In this document: one piece after another, positions 7,280 through 14,602 of the stretch
Numbering within the stretch: the first letter of the stretch is position 1
Layout: each line of letters opens with the position of its first letter
Assembly (NCBI RefSeq): GCF_001517585.1
Contig: NZ_FBYC01000002.1
Coordinates: 1 to 64,000 of the forward strand
DNA: 64,000 nt
Origin: Roseibaca calidilacus
GTDB taxonomy: Bacteria; Pseudomonadota; Alphaproteobacteria; Rhodobacterales; Rhodobacteraceae
Reading direction: 5' to 3'
Translations under genes and position numbers: made by a program
The notes under the pieces: generated by a model
Database searches by the model: none
Told to the model about the DNA's origin: nothing
What the model saw: the letters and a program-made list of their open reading frames with translations, nothing else

Positions 7280-9262
7280 TCAAGCATGCTCCGCAATGAT
7301 CCCTCGCGTTGTCTGAACTGCCGCTGCCAGTTCGACACTGTCAGACGCCCGAAGACCGAGCCCGGCCAGATCGAAGGAAAGATGATCTGACCTTGCGCTA
7401 CCCGCAGCGGCCCGTGCGGCCCTCCCTCGCGCCCGGCCCGACGGCGCAGGCTTTGAATCGAGTGGCTCTTGCGAGGGAGAGTGAGCCGATTTGGGCAGCG
7501 CAGCTGCCTCAGAGCCCTGCGCCCCAGCAGCAGCCCGCACCTCCCGCAGTTCCTGCTTCAGCTTCTCCACCGTCTCCCGCGTCTCGGTCATCTGCCGATC
7601 GCGCCGCAGGCCGTCTTCATCTGGGTATGGGAAACTCCCCGCCTGACCGGCATGCAGCACCCTGAGCAACGGGTCCTCGAAATACTTGATCCGCCTTGCG
7701 CGGATCGGCATCTGCGCGTCGATGACGAGGATCACCTCGTCGAGGTCCATGCGGCGTGCCTGATCCTCGGTCAGGAGCGGCGTGTCCTCTGTCCGCTCGG
7801 AGACGCTGCGCCCCTCGAAAGGGTTACGCCCGACCGCGCGTGACCGGGTGATCACGCGCTTGGTGGTCTTGCCCACAGCCTGGCTCAGCTCCTCGATGGT
7901 CTTCTGCTCGGACGGGGTGAGGTAGAGCTTCACGCCCGCGCCGCCCTGCAGCGACCGGCGGGTGTTCTCGCCATAGATCTCGTCCAGCGCCGGGATGGTC
8001 TGGGTGACGATGGCGAGGTTGCCGCCAAAGGAGCGCAGCGTCTTGATGCTTTCGGCGACGATCGGCATTTTCCCAAGGCGATCGAACTCGTCGAGCATGA
8101 TCATCACCGGCCAAGGCTCGTCATCGCCCGGCTCCTGCGCCTGCAGCGAGGCGATCAGGTCCGAGAAGAACAGCCGGATCAGCGGGGCGAGGGGGCGGAT
8201 CATCTCGGACTCGACCACGAGATAGATCGCGTGGGGGCGACGCCGGATGTCCCGGAAGGAGAAATCCGAGGTCGCGGTGGCCGCGTCGATCGCACGGTTG
8301 TCCCAGGTGTCGAGACCCGAGGTCATCAAGAGCGACAGGTAGGAGGTCAGGGTGTCATTGTTGGTCGATGCCATGCGCTCGAAGATCAGCTTGGCCGACT
8401 TGTTCTTCACCTCCTGCGCGCGCTTGAGGTATTCCTTCTGCTTGTCGCCGCCCGAAGCGGTGATGCGGTAGATCTCGCCGATGGTCGGCACGCCGCGCTC
8501 GAAGGCCAGAAGGCCGGCCGCCACGAACAGATCGATGCCCCCGGCCAGAAGCCCGCTCAGCTTTTCGTTGTCGGTCTGCAGGAAGAGCTTTGCGGTCAGC
8601 TTCAGCTCCATCTGCTGCCGGTCGGGATTGGTCATGGCCGCGATGCGCGCCAGCGGATTGTAGCGGTGCGTCGGCCGGTCCCAGTCTGTTGGCGCGAACC
8701 GGAACACCTTGTCGCCCATGCTGGCGCGGAAGCGCGAGGTCTCGCGGAAGTTCTCGCCCTTCACGTCGAGCACCACGGCCGAGCCTTTGTAGGTGAGCAG
8801 GTTCGGGATTACGAAACCCACCCCCTTGCCCCGGCCCGTCGGCGCCACGATCAGCGCATGCGGGAAGGTTTTCGACACGAGGAAGGGGCGCTTCGATTTC
8901 GGAGAGCCAAGCTTGCCGAGAAGGAAGCCGCCGCCCGGCTTGGCGAAGAAGCCGTTGCGCTTCATCTCGTTCCGGGTCTGCCAATGGGTCGTGCCGAAGC
9001 GCGTTAGGGCGTCGCCGAGAAGCGTGACGCTCAGCATCAGCGCGGCGATGCCAAAGCCCGCGAGGATCAGGTTCACCCAGAGGAAGTCCCGGGGGGCGCT
9101 TGTTCCAAGGGCGCGATACTCGCGCGCAAGCAGGGTGACGTCGAAGGCGTCCGTCCTAAGCCCGTAGCGGATGGTCAGGTAGCCGGTGGCCACGACATAG
9201 CCGATGGCGAGGCCAACCAGCGTCAGGCTGAGGATCCCGCCCGCGATCTTGCCTTTATCCAT
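7280..9262 (-). CDS. virD4: VirD4/TraG-type coupling protein ATPase
   Basis: The 660-residue product has two N-terminal membrane segments (about 6-30 and 60-84), Walker A APTGRGKG (about 140-147), Walker B MIMLDEFDRLG and the TraG-family QTIPALDEIYG region. It docks the relaxase-DNA complex to the VirB channel. I chose the ATG at 9262, which overlaps the relaxase stop by 8 bases and follows AGGGG, instead of the longer in-frame start at 9337. The C-terminal 100 residues are Ala-, Arg- and Ser-rich and poorly conserved in appearance. Confidence 0.95.
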   Translation of the reverse strand: MDKGKIAGGILSLTLVGLAIGYVVATGYLTIRYGLRTDAFDVTLLAREYRALGTSAPRDFLWVNLILAGFGIAALMLSVTLLGDALTRFGTTHWQTRNEMKRNGFFAKPGGGFLLGKLGSPKSKRPFLVSKTFPHALIVAPTGRGKGVGFVIPNLLTYKGSAVVLDVKGENFRETSRFRASMGDKVFRFAPTDWDRPTHRYNPLARIAAMTNPDRQQMELKLTAKLFLQTDNEKLSGLLAGGIDLFVAAGLLAFERGVPTIGEIYRITASGGDKQKEYLKRAQEVKNKSAKLIFERMASTNNDTLTSYLSLLMTSGLDTWDNRAIDAATATSDFSFRDIRRRPHAIYLVVESEMIRPLAPLIRLFFSDLIASLQAQEPGDDEPWPVMIMLDEFDRLGKMPIVAESIKTLRSFGGNLAIVTQTIPALDEIYGENTRRSLQGGAGVKLYLTPSEQKTIEELSQAVGKTTKRVITRSRAVGRNPFEGRSVSERTEDTPLLTEDQARRMDLDEVILVIDAQMPIRARRIKYFEDPLLRVLHAGQAGSFPYPDEDGLRRDRQMTETRETVEKLKQELREVRAAAGAQGSEAAALPKSAHSPSQEPLDSKPAPSGRARGRAARAAAGSARSDHLSFDLAGLGLRASDSVELAAAVQTTRGIIAEHA

Positions 9263-11606
9263 GGGTGATCCCCTTTTCGCCATGGGCTGCGGCGTGACGC
9301 GCGCGCTGTGCCTCGATCTGTTCCTCAGCCAAGGCATCCAGAACCCGCTCCATGGCCGGGCCGTGGGCAGTCACCTCACTGCTTTCCAGATAGGCCTTCG
9401 CAAGCTCCAGCTGCCGCAGCGGATGTTCGGTGAACTTGTCCAACACATCAGCATGGCCCGCGCGCAGGGCGGTAACCGCATCTGGCGTGAGGTTTCTGTC
9501 GATCTGCTCGATCAGGCGCTGCCCGACTCCTTCGGGGAGAGATGTGCCCTCCTCGGCTTCAGCCCGCCGCAGGAACGTCGCCACGTCTGGGGCGGTCTCG
9601 GCCATGAAGCGCCGCTCGGCATAGTCTTGCCGCGCTTGGTCCTCGATATCGAAGCTACGCTCACTGATATAGGCGCGCGATGCCCCGGCGGCGCGCAGCC
9701 GGTTGATCTCATCCTGCACCGCCGTCCCAAATTCTTCATCGGGCATCTCCGCGCGGTAGCGCGCGAGGGTGCGGTCATCTTCGGTGATCGGACCGAGATG
9801 TTGCGTAGGATCGCGCAGTGCCAGGTCCATGTCGCCCGCGTGGAGCCTGCGATCCTTCTGCTCGACGGCGAACTCCTGCGGCTTGCGGCTGTCGGTGATC
9901 TTGTCCCAAGCCATCGAGGCCAATTCGGCGTGATCGGGCGATCGCTGTGCATAGGCGTTGAAGGCGGCGCGGGCTTCTTCCACTTCGACAGCACCGGCCC
10001 TGCGCACGGAAGGGTCGTCTGAGAACGGGTAGGTGAAATCTGTCCGTCGGAACTGGGCGACCAGCTGCTGGAAGTCCTGCCGCTCGGACGGGGCGAAGGC
10101 GTCCGGTCCCGCGTCGTCGAGATCGCGGCCCAGTGGCGTCAGACGTTCGGCGAGCGAGACCTCGGCATCCTCCGCCTCATCGACATCGTCGACCGCCCGC
10201 AAGATGCGGGCATCGGTCAGTGTATCGCCCAGGCGGACGTGAACGGCTTCCAGCCGGTCCAGCGCTTCCTCGCGATCCTCGCCCTTCTCTAGATCGAGGT
10301 CGCCCGCCGTGGCGATGGCGCGCAGATCCTGCGCCAGCCACTGCCGTTCGAGGGCTGCATTGCCGGCACCCTCGCGCATGCGGGCGGCTACGGCCTCGGG
10401 GTCGATCCCCGTGCCCTGCAGCGCCTGCGTAAGCCGTGCCTTCACATCCCCGTCGTCGAGACGCATCATCTGGTCCTCGCGCATACTCGCCCGCGCGTAG
10501 ACCCCATCGCGGGACGGCGCATCAAGCAGCGCGGCCGAGCGATCTCCCAGCGGATTGAGATGCGCGACCGAGGCCAGGACATCGGTAAGCTTTCGCTCGA
10601 TTTCCGGCCGCTCGGCTGCGGGCGCCCGGTCGATCGCCGCTTCGATCTGACGGATGTTTTGAGAGAACTCGGTGATCAGCGTGTCGAACGCTGTTTCGTC
10701 TTGGGACATGTAGATGGCTCCGTCAGATTGGACCTGACCGCCACTGGCAAGGATGGTGCTGGCCCGCTCGAGGGCCTCGGCCACGTCATCGAAGTTCGAC
10801 CGGGACGCCTCGGCAGCCAGACCCCGATAGGTCAGCGCGTTGCACGCCACCGTCTCCAGGGCGGCGGCCAGGTCGGCCCCGGTGCGCTGACGCTCGACCG
10901 GCGGCCGGCCCTCGTCACGGGCCTTGTAGACCTCATCAATCTCGGCGCGGTAGGTCGTGACCCCCCGGTCAAGACGCCGTGTCGCTTCGAGCCGGATCCC
11001 GTGGACCTGCGCCGCCTCGACCATCGCCACCCGGAAGGCGTCGTAGTTGAAGTGGTGATCCTTCCCGAGAAAGAACATTTCGCCATCCTTGCTGCGGCGG
11101 TTCAGAACGATATGCGCATGTGGATGCGCGCGATCTTGGTGTATTGCAGCAATATAGTCGAATTGCGACCCCTCACCTTGAAAGAACTTCTCGCAGACGG
11201 ATTCCGTAATCGCGCGCACCTCCTCACCGCTGGTGCCAACGGGAAATGCCATCAGCAGATGCGAGGTATGGCCGAGCTTGGGGCTGTGCCGCTCGCCCCA
11301 CTGGTTCTCAAAGCGGCGCACGACCCGGTCGATCTCGGCCTCGGACAGGGTCTTCTTGCCATCATGTGTGCCACGACTGTCGAGGATGTGGCTCGACTTG
11401 GTGGTAAGATACGTCAGCTGGGCCTTGAGCTGCGCGCCGGTGTGGCACCCACCCTTCGAGATCGGCTTGAATATGGCCGGGGAATAGCCACGCGCCGCGC
11501 GCACCATCTGCGCGTTCCTGGCGAGTCCCTGCCAGCTGCCGGAGACCCGGCTCCAGTCGCGATCGAAGAGGGCGGGCCCGACACCGTGGGCAAGGCGCTT
11601 ACCCAC
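9255..11606 (-). CDS. MobP/VirD2-like relaxase
   Basis: The 783-residue product carries the relaxase three-His signature HQDRAHPHAHIVLN at residues 156-169. A candidate nucleophile Tyr lies in AQLTYLTTK (Tyr66). The enzyme nicks oriT and leads the strand through the VirB/VirD4 channel. The C-terminal 500 residues are acidic and helical (repeated EDAEV-type stretches) and may carry the secretion signal. The GTG start at 11606 overlaps the upstream MobC-like gene by 8 bases. VirC-like genes nearby support a VirD2-type relaxosome. Confidence 0.92.
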   Translation of the reverse strand: MGKRLAHGVGPALFDRDWSRVSGSWQGLARNAQMVRAARGYSPAIFKPISKGGCHTGAQLKAQLTYLTTKSSHILDSRGTHDGKKTLSEAEIDRVVRRFENQWGERHSPKLGHTSHLLMAFPVGTSGEEVRAITESVCEKFFQGEGSQFDYIAAIHQDRAHPHAHIVLNRRSKDGEMFFLGKDHHFNYDAFRVAMVEAAQVHGIRLEATRRLDRGVTTYRAEIDEVYKARDEGRPPVERQRTGADLAAALETVACNALTYRGLAAEASRSNFDDVAEALERASTILASGGQVQSDGAIYMSQDETAFDTLITEFSQNIRQIEAAIDRAPAAERPEIERKLTDVLASVAHLNPLGDRSAALLDAPSRDGVYARASMREDQMMRLDDGDVKARLTQALQGTGIDPEAVAARMREGAGNAALERQWLAQDLRAIATAGDLDLEKGEDREEALDRLEAVHVRLGDTLTDARILRAVDDVDEAEDAEVSLAERLTPLGRDLDDAGPDAFAPSERQDFQQLVAQFRRTDFTYPFSDDPSVRRAGAVEVEEARAAFNAYAQRSPDHAELASMAWDKITDSRKPQEFAVEQKDRRLHAGDMDLALRDPTQHLGPITEDDRTLARYRAEMPDEEFGTAVQDEINRLRAAGASRAYISERSFDIEDQARQDYAERRFMAETAPDVATFLRRAEAEEGTSLPEGVGQRLIEQIDRNLTPDAVTALRAGHADVLDKFTEHPLRQLELAKAYLESSEVTAHGPAMERVLDALAEEQIEAQRARHAAAHGEKGITHG

Positions 11607-12213
11607 GCTTTAGCCGATCCGGGACGAGCGGGGCCCATGCCTTTGTGACCTTGAGCGCCAGATCGGCACGACGCTTCAAGAGAAGCGCCTGCAAGCGATC
11701 AGTCAGATCGAGGATCAGCCCTGCGAATTCGCGAATATGCCCGTGGCTTTCCGCAGTGTAGGACAAAGGCTGGCCCTTTAGCCTGGCTTCGTTCAGCCGC
11801 CGTGCCACCTGATTGATGTTGTTGCCGATACGGCTGATGTCGGCCGCCCGAGCAGAAAGGGCCTCAGTCAACGCGTGATCGGGTTCCAGGATTTCATCAG
11901 CAGCCAACACCAAATGGCGCAAGGCATCTGTGCGACTGGTGATGCCATGACGGGCAAGTGCGGCATCAAACGCGGCCAACTCACGTCGGCTGACCCGCAG
12001 ACCAATGACGATCGGCCGGCTGCCATTCGCGTTTTGTCGGTCCAGAGCGTGGTTCACGGCATTGTAGATCGTCTTCAGGCTGACCCCATACCGCTGGGCC
12101 AGATCAGCAGCGACGACGCCCTGCGCACGCTCTTTGGCGATGCTCAGACGGTCTGTTTCGGTCAGTCTTCGGCCGCGTGACATTTTGAAGTTAACGTTCC
12201 TATTTCTTGCCAC
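11599..12213 (-). CDS. MobC-like relaxosome accessory protein
   Basis: The product has up to 204 residues. An N-terminal helix-turn-helix (LTETDRLSIAKERAQGVVAADLAQRYGVSLKTIYNAV) precedes a MobC-like region with RISRRELAAFD-type and RIGNNINQVARRLN motifs. MobC proteins bind oriT and help the relaxase melt the nick region. The start is uncertain: the GTG at 12213 has a weak ribosome site, and the ATG at 12183 gives 194 residues. The gene is first in the mob operon, directly beside the inverted repeats and heptad array. Confidence 0.8.
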   Translation of the reverse strand: MARNRNVNFKMSRGRRLTETDRLSIAKERAQGVVAADLAQRYGVSLKTIYNAVNHALDRQNANGSRPIVIGLRVSRRELAAFDAALARHGITSRTDALRHLVLAADEILEPDHALTEALSARAADISRIGNNINQVARRLNEARLKGQPLSYTAESHGHIREFAGLILDLTDRLQALLLKRRADLALKVTKAWAPLVPDRLKRG

Positions 12214-12217
12214 CTTC

Positions 12218-12270
12218 GTACAAGCCGGCCTTCTCCCAGCACAAGCGGAGAAGGCATTAAGGGCTTGTAC
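12218..12270. repeat. Nested inverted repeat upstream of the mob operon (candidate oriT element)
   Basis: Outer arms GTACAAGC (12218-12225) and GCTTGTAC (12263-12270) are perfect complements. Inner arms GCCTTCTC (12228-12235) and GAGAAGGC (12248-12255) are also perfect. CAAGC recurs inside the loop. The repeat sits just upstream of the MobC-like start, where relaxase and MobC sites are usually found. It could instead be an operator or an attenuator for the mob operon. Confidence 0.55.
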
Positions 12271-12280
12271 TCAATGTAGA

Positions 12281-12303
12281 AAATCGGCCCCTGGGGCCGA
12301 TTT
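12281..12303. repeat. Perfect 11-bp inverted repeat with one-base centre (operator or oriT site)
   Basis: AAATCGGCCCC and GGGGCCGATTT flank a single T. It has no following U-tract, so a protein site is more likely than a terminator. It separates the nested repeat at 12218-12270 from the heptad array that starts at 12306. Confidence 0.6.
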
Positions 12304-12305
12304 GA

Positions 12306-12678
12306 CGTCCTTTGTCAAATGCAGCGCGCAACGCGCTCAATGTAACGCGTTCCGCGTTCCCTGCACCGTGCATCACGTCTTATGCACGGTGTCGTTTGCG
12401 CTCTGCAGCGCGTCTTCGGGCAAGTGGTGCCGTGTCGATTGCAACACGCATCGCGTCTCGCGCTTCATGCACGGCGTCGCGTGCACCCCGCGTCGCGTTC
12501 CGCGCTTTACGTCTTTTGGAGATTGCCGAATGCAGCAAGTCTTCTGGCAAAAGCATCGCGCAACCTGGATCGCGGCGTCTGTCCCCTGCGCCCCGCTGTC
12601 TGGTCGCTGCAAAACGCGTAACGGCGAATGCATCCTGCCCACCGCATCATGCATCCCGCCTTCCGCTTGACGCCGATG
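12306..12678. repeat. Array of 53 seven-base units (heptads), consensus YGBNNCN
   Basis: Reading the plus strand in steps of seven from 12306, the second base is G in all 53 units. The first is T or C in 50 of 53, the third is never A, and the sixth is C in about half. The G positions run 12307, 12314 and so on to 12426, then after one inserted base 12434, 12441 and so on to 12672. Because 21 bases make three heptads, the array also reads as 21-base repeats and leaves long artefact reading frames open. It lies between the mob operon and virC1. Ribbon-helix-helix proteins such as omega of pSM19035 bind heptad arrays, and VirC2 of Agrobacterium is a ribbon-helix-helix protein that binds the overdrive enhancer. 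Binding by the VirC2-like product is inferred. Confidence 0.85.
12632..12638 (+). other. Possible nic-like site at the virC1-proximal end of the heptad array
   Basis: ATCCTG followed by C matches the core ATCCTG|Y shared by RP4 nic and T-DNA borders, with cleavage after the G at 12637. It is the only such match I noticed in the mob-virC interval. A six-base match is weak, no adjoining inverted repeat is evident, and it lies inside two heptad units, so it may be chance. Confidence 0.25.
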
Positions 12679-12700
12679 CACCAAGAGGTTAGCAACATTA

Positions 12701-12728
12701 TTACATCTTTGTAGCGTTTCACTATTTT
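12701..12728 (+). promoter_or_regulatory. Candidate virC promoter
   Basis: TTACAT (12701-12706), a 16-base spacer and TATTTT (12723-12728) lie in the short AT-rich stretch between the end of the heptad array and the virC1 start. The array therefore abuts the promoter, so a protein bound to the array could also control virC expression. Confidence 0.35.
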
Positions 12729-12745
12729 TGCAAAAGGTCTGCGCC

Positions 12746-13465
12746 ATGCCTAACGACAATCTCGTGGTCATCGCCGCGATGGCCCGGAAAGGGGGGAGTG
12801 GTAAAACCACGCTCTCGCGCGCCCTGATCAGCGCTGCCGTGGCTGCCGGGCGACGGGTTCTGCTGATCGACACTGATAGCACCGGAGTGCTTGGCGCCTG
12901 GCACGAACGAGCTGAAGCGGCGGGTCTCGGGTCGCCTCTGCTGCGGTCAATCTCGGTCGAGAGTGTAGGGGCCGTCGATCGCAAAATCGAGCAGGTCTAT
13001 GATGCGGACTCGGCGGATTTCGTCTTCATCGACACGGCAGGCGTCGGCGCGGAATGGTCGGACGGGATCGCCGTTCTCGCCGATCACATCGTGACACCGG
13101 TCATGCTCTCTACCTCGGATCTCGATGTCGGCGCGCAGACGGCCGACTGGTTCGAAAGGTTGCGCGCGCGCGTCGATGACCCGGCGAGCTTGCCGCGCCA
13201 CCATGTCGTTCTAAACATGGTTGACCCGAAAGCCACGCGCGCGGATGCCGGCTTGATCGAAGTGGCGATCGCCCGGTTTCCGGTGATCGAGACGGTGATG
13301 ATGCGCCGCAACGTCTACAAGGAGATGGACGAGAAAGGCCTACTCCATGCCATCGCGCTGCAAAAGCAGGCCGACCCAAACCCACTCATGCGCCCGCATG
13401 TCCGTCATGTCGTCGCGGCCCTTGAGGAGGCCACCGACATCCTCAACAACATCCTGGCCGCGTGA
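12746..13465 (+). CDS. virC1: VirC1-like ParA-family ATPase
   Basis: The 239-residue product has the deviant Walker A KGGSGKT at residues 15-21 and a ParA/MinD fold pattern (VLLIDTDS, FIDTAGVG). Its C-terminus (MDEKGLLHAIALQ, DPNPLMRPHVRHVVAALEEATDILNNIL) resembles Agrobacterium VirC1. VirC1 assembles relaxosomes at the cell pole and raises transfer copy number. The ATG at 12746 follows AAAAGG. A TTG at 12728 is possible but less likely. The next gene is VirC2-like, which supports VirC1 over a second plasmid partition ParA. Confidence 0.85.
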   Translation: MPNDNLVVIAAMARKGGSGKTTLSRALISAAVAAGRRVLLIDTDSTGVLGAWHERAEAAGLGSPLLRSISVESVGAVDRKIEQVYDADSADFVFIDTAGVGAEWSDGIAVLADHIVTPVMLSTSDLDVGAQTADWFERLRARVDDPASLPRHHVVLNMVDPKATRADAGLIEVAIARFPVIETVMMRRNVYKEMDEKGLLHAIALQKQADPNPLMRPHVRHVVAALEEATDILNNILAA

Positions 13466-13475
13466 GGGCAGGGCG

Positions 13476-14132
13476 TTGAGAAAGAAGATTCCAACCATCA
13501 CCCGGCCCGACCCAGCCTATGCCGCGTCCCTTCGGCCGGAGGGGGAGAAAGACCCGGGAAGGGAAGAGGGGGACCGGGAAGAGACCGTCCTGATGCCGAT
13601 GAGCATGACGGCAGACGTGGCGGATGAAGATCAAGCGCCGGCGCCAAGCAGGCCTTCCGTGCCTTCGCCGCAAGCAAGCCCGGAGACAGCGGCCGAGATC
13701 ATAACAGCGCCCACGGCGTCGCAGCCTAGGGTCCGACGCATTCCGGCCACCCGCAAGATCGATATCCGGGTGAACGCGCTGGAACGGCAGGAAGAAGCCC
13801 TCATCGACTGCGGCGTCGACCCCGCTCATGTCATCCGGGCAGCTCTGCGCCGTGCCGTGAAGACCTGGCAGCTCGGGCCAGAGTTCGTCCCACCTTCCGA
13901 AGAGCAGAGAACGCGGATCACCGAATGGCGCGCGCGGACATCTCTGGCCGTCGATGCCAATGCGCTGACTTCCATCCTGCACGCCCATGACCCCCTCGAT
14001 GTGCTCAGCAAGTGGGCCTTGATCCGCGGCCAGATCGAACCGCGTGTCTGGGCGGAGATCGACATTCTCCTGGATGAGATTGCCGTTCGCGCCGCAGCGC
14101 AGAATAGAGAAAATGATACGTCAACAACCTGA
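13476..14132 (+). CDS. virC2: VirC2-like DNA-binding protein
   Basis: The 218-residue product has a disordered Pro/Glu-rich N-terminal third, then a domain (ATRKIDIRVNALERQEEALIDCGVDPAHVIRAALRRAVKTW) consistent with the ribbon-helix-helix part of VirC2, and a C-terminal DPL-containing helical region (HAHDPLDVLSKWALIRGQIEPRVWAEI) that aligns by eye with the VirC2 end. VirC2 binds the overdrive enhancer and cooperates with VirC1. The likely TTG start at 13476 follows GAGGGCAGGG, 10 bases after virC1. Identity is by pattern and position, so moderate. Confidence 0.7.
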   Translation: MRKKIPTITRPDPAYAASLRPEGEKDPGREEGDREETVLMPMSMTADVADEDQAPAPSRPSVPSPQASPETAAEIITAPTASQPRVRRIPATRKIDIRVNALERQEEALIDCGVDPAHVIRAALRRAVKTWQLGPEFVPPSEEQRTRITEWRARTSLAVDANALTSILHAHDPLDVLSKWALIRGQIEPRVWAEIDILLDEIAVRAAAQNRENDTSTT

Positions 14133-14283
14133 CTATAAAGACAACTTGTCCTTTTGTCGGTGGGTTTTTGCCGAAGCTACCGCCCACACCTTGCAGTTGC
14201 AGAAACCTGTCGTTAACACCGCCGACAAGAAATTTTTGACCTCCCTTTAACCAGTTATGAGGTCCAGATAGCAGGAGCGCGTC

Positions 14284-14454
14284 ATGACCCCAAAACCCCG
14301 CCTCACCGGCGAACCGATCATGCGTATCCTCTGCAAGAAGACCGACAATCTGGTGGGTTTCCTCTACCAATGGAACAATGGCGATCTGCAGCCCGCGTGG
14401 CTGGACGATGCTTTGGCCGACGTCCGCTACGAACCAATAAGCGACGCCGCCTGA
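14284..14454 (+). CDS. Small acidic 56-residue protein, unknown function
   Basis: The ATG follows AGGAG with good spacing. The product (MTPKPRLTGEP, then LCKKTDNLVGFLYQWNNGD, ending DVRYEPISDAA) has no membrane segment and no known motif, but it has a coding-like composition and a clean stop. It lies 151 bases after virC2 and 148 bases before fic, on the same strand. It could be a plasmid backbone protein or a partner of fic. Confidence 0.65.
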   Translation: MTPKPRLTGEPIMRILCKKTDNLVGFLYQWNNGDLQPAWLDDALADVRYEPISDAA

Positions 14455-14575
14455 CCTCTGTCCAATCGGATACAGTACGGCTGATCCGGGCCGTTACATG
14501 GAGATGTGTCCAACCTTTGGACTCGTTGGTGGTGCATAGAACCCACTTCCATAAATCATCTATTTGCTACACAGT

Positions 14576-14602
14576 GAGTTATAGAAAGGGATTCTATAGC
14601 TC
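14576..14602 (+). promoter_or_regulatory. Imperfect inverted repeat covering the fic ribosome binding site
   Basis: GAGTTATAGAA (14576-14586) and TTCTATAGCTC (14592-14602) are complementary at 10 of 11 positions, with the purine-rich AGGGA in the loop and the fic ATG directly after. It could be an operator or an RNA hairpin that hides the ribosome binding site. Confidence 0.5.

Noticed and set aside
12281-12303. Rho-independent terminator
   Set aside because: The perfect inverted repeat has no U-tract on either side and lies between divergent promoters, so an operator or relaxosome site is more likely.
12134-12670. A 178-aa plus-strand frame rich in Cys at every seventh residue
   Set aside because: It begins antisense to the MobC-like gene. 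The Cys period follows from the seven-base DNA repeat (21 bases make seven codons), and the frame has no ribosome site. It is a by-product of the heptad array.
12746-13465. Second plasmid-partition ParA
   Set aside because: The C-terminal pattern, the VirC2-like neighbour and position beside the mob genes fit VirC1 better. A role in partition remains possible and is raised as a question in the heptad finding.
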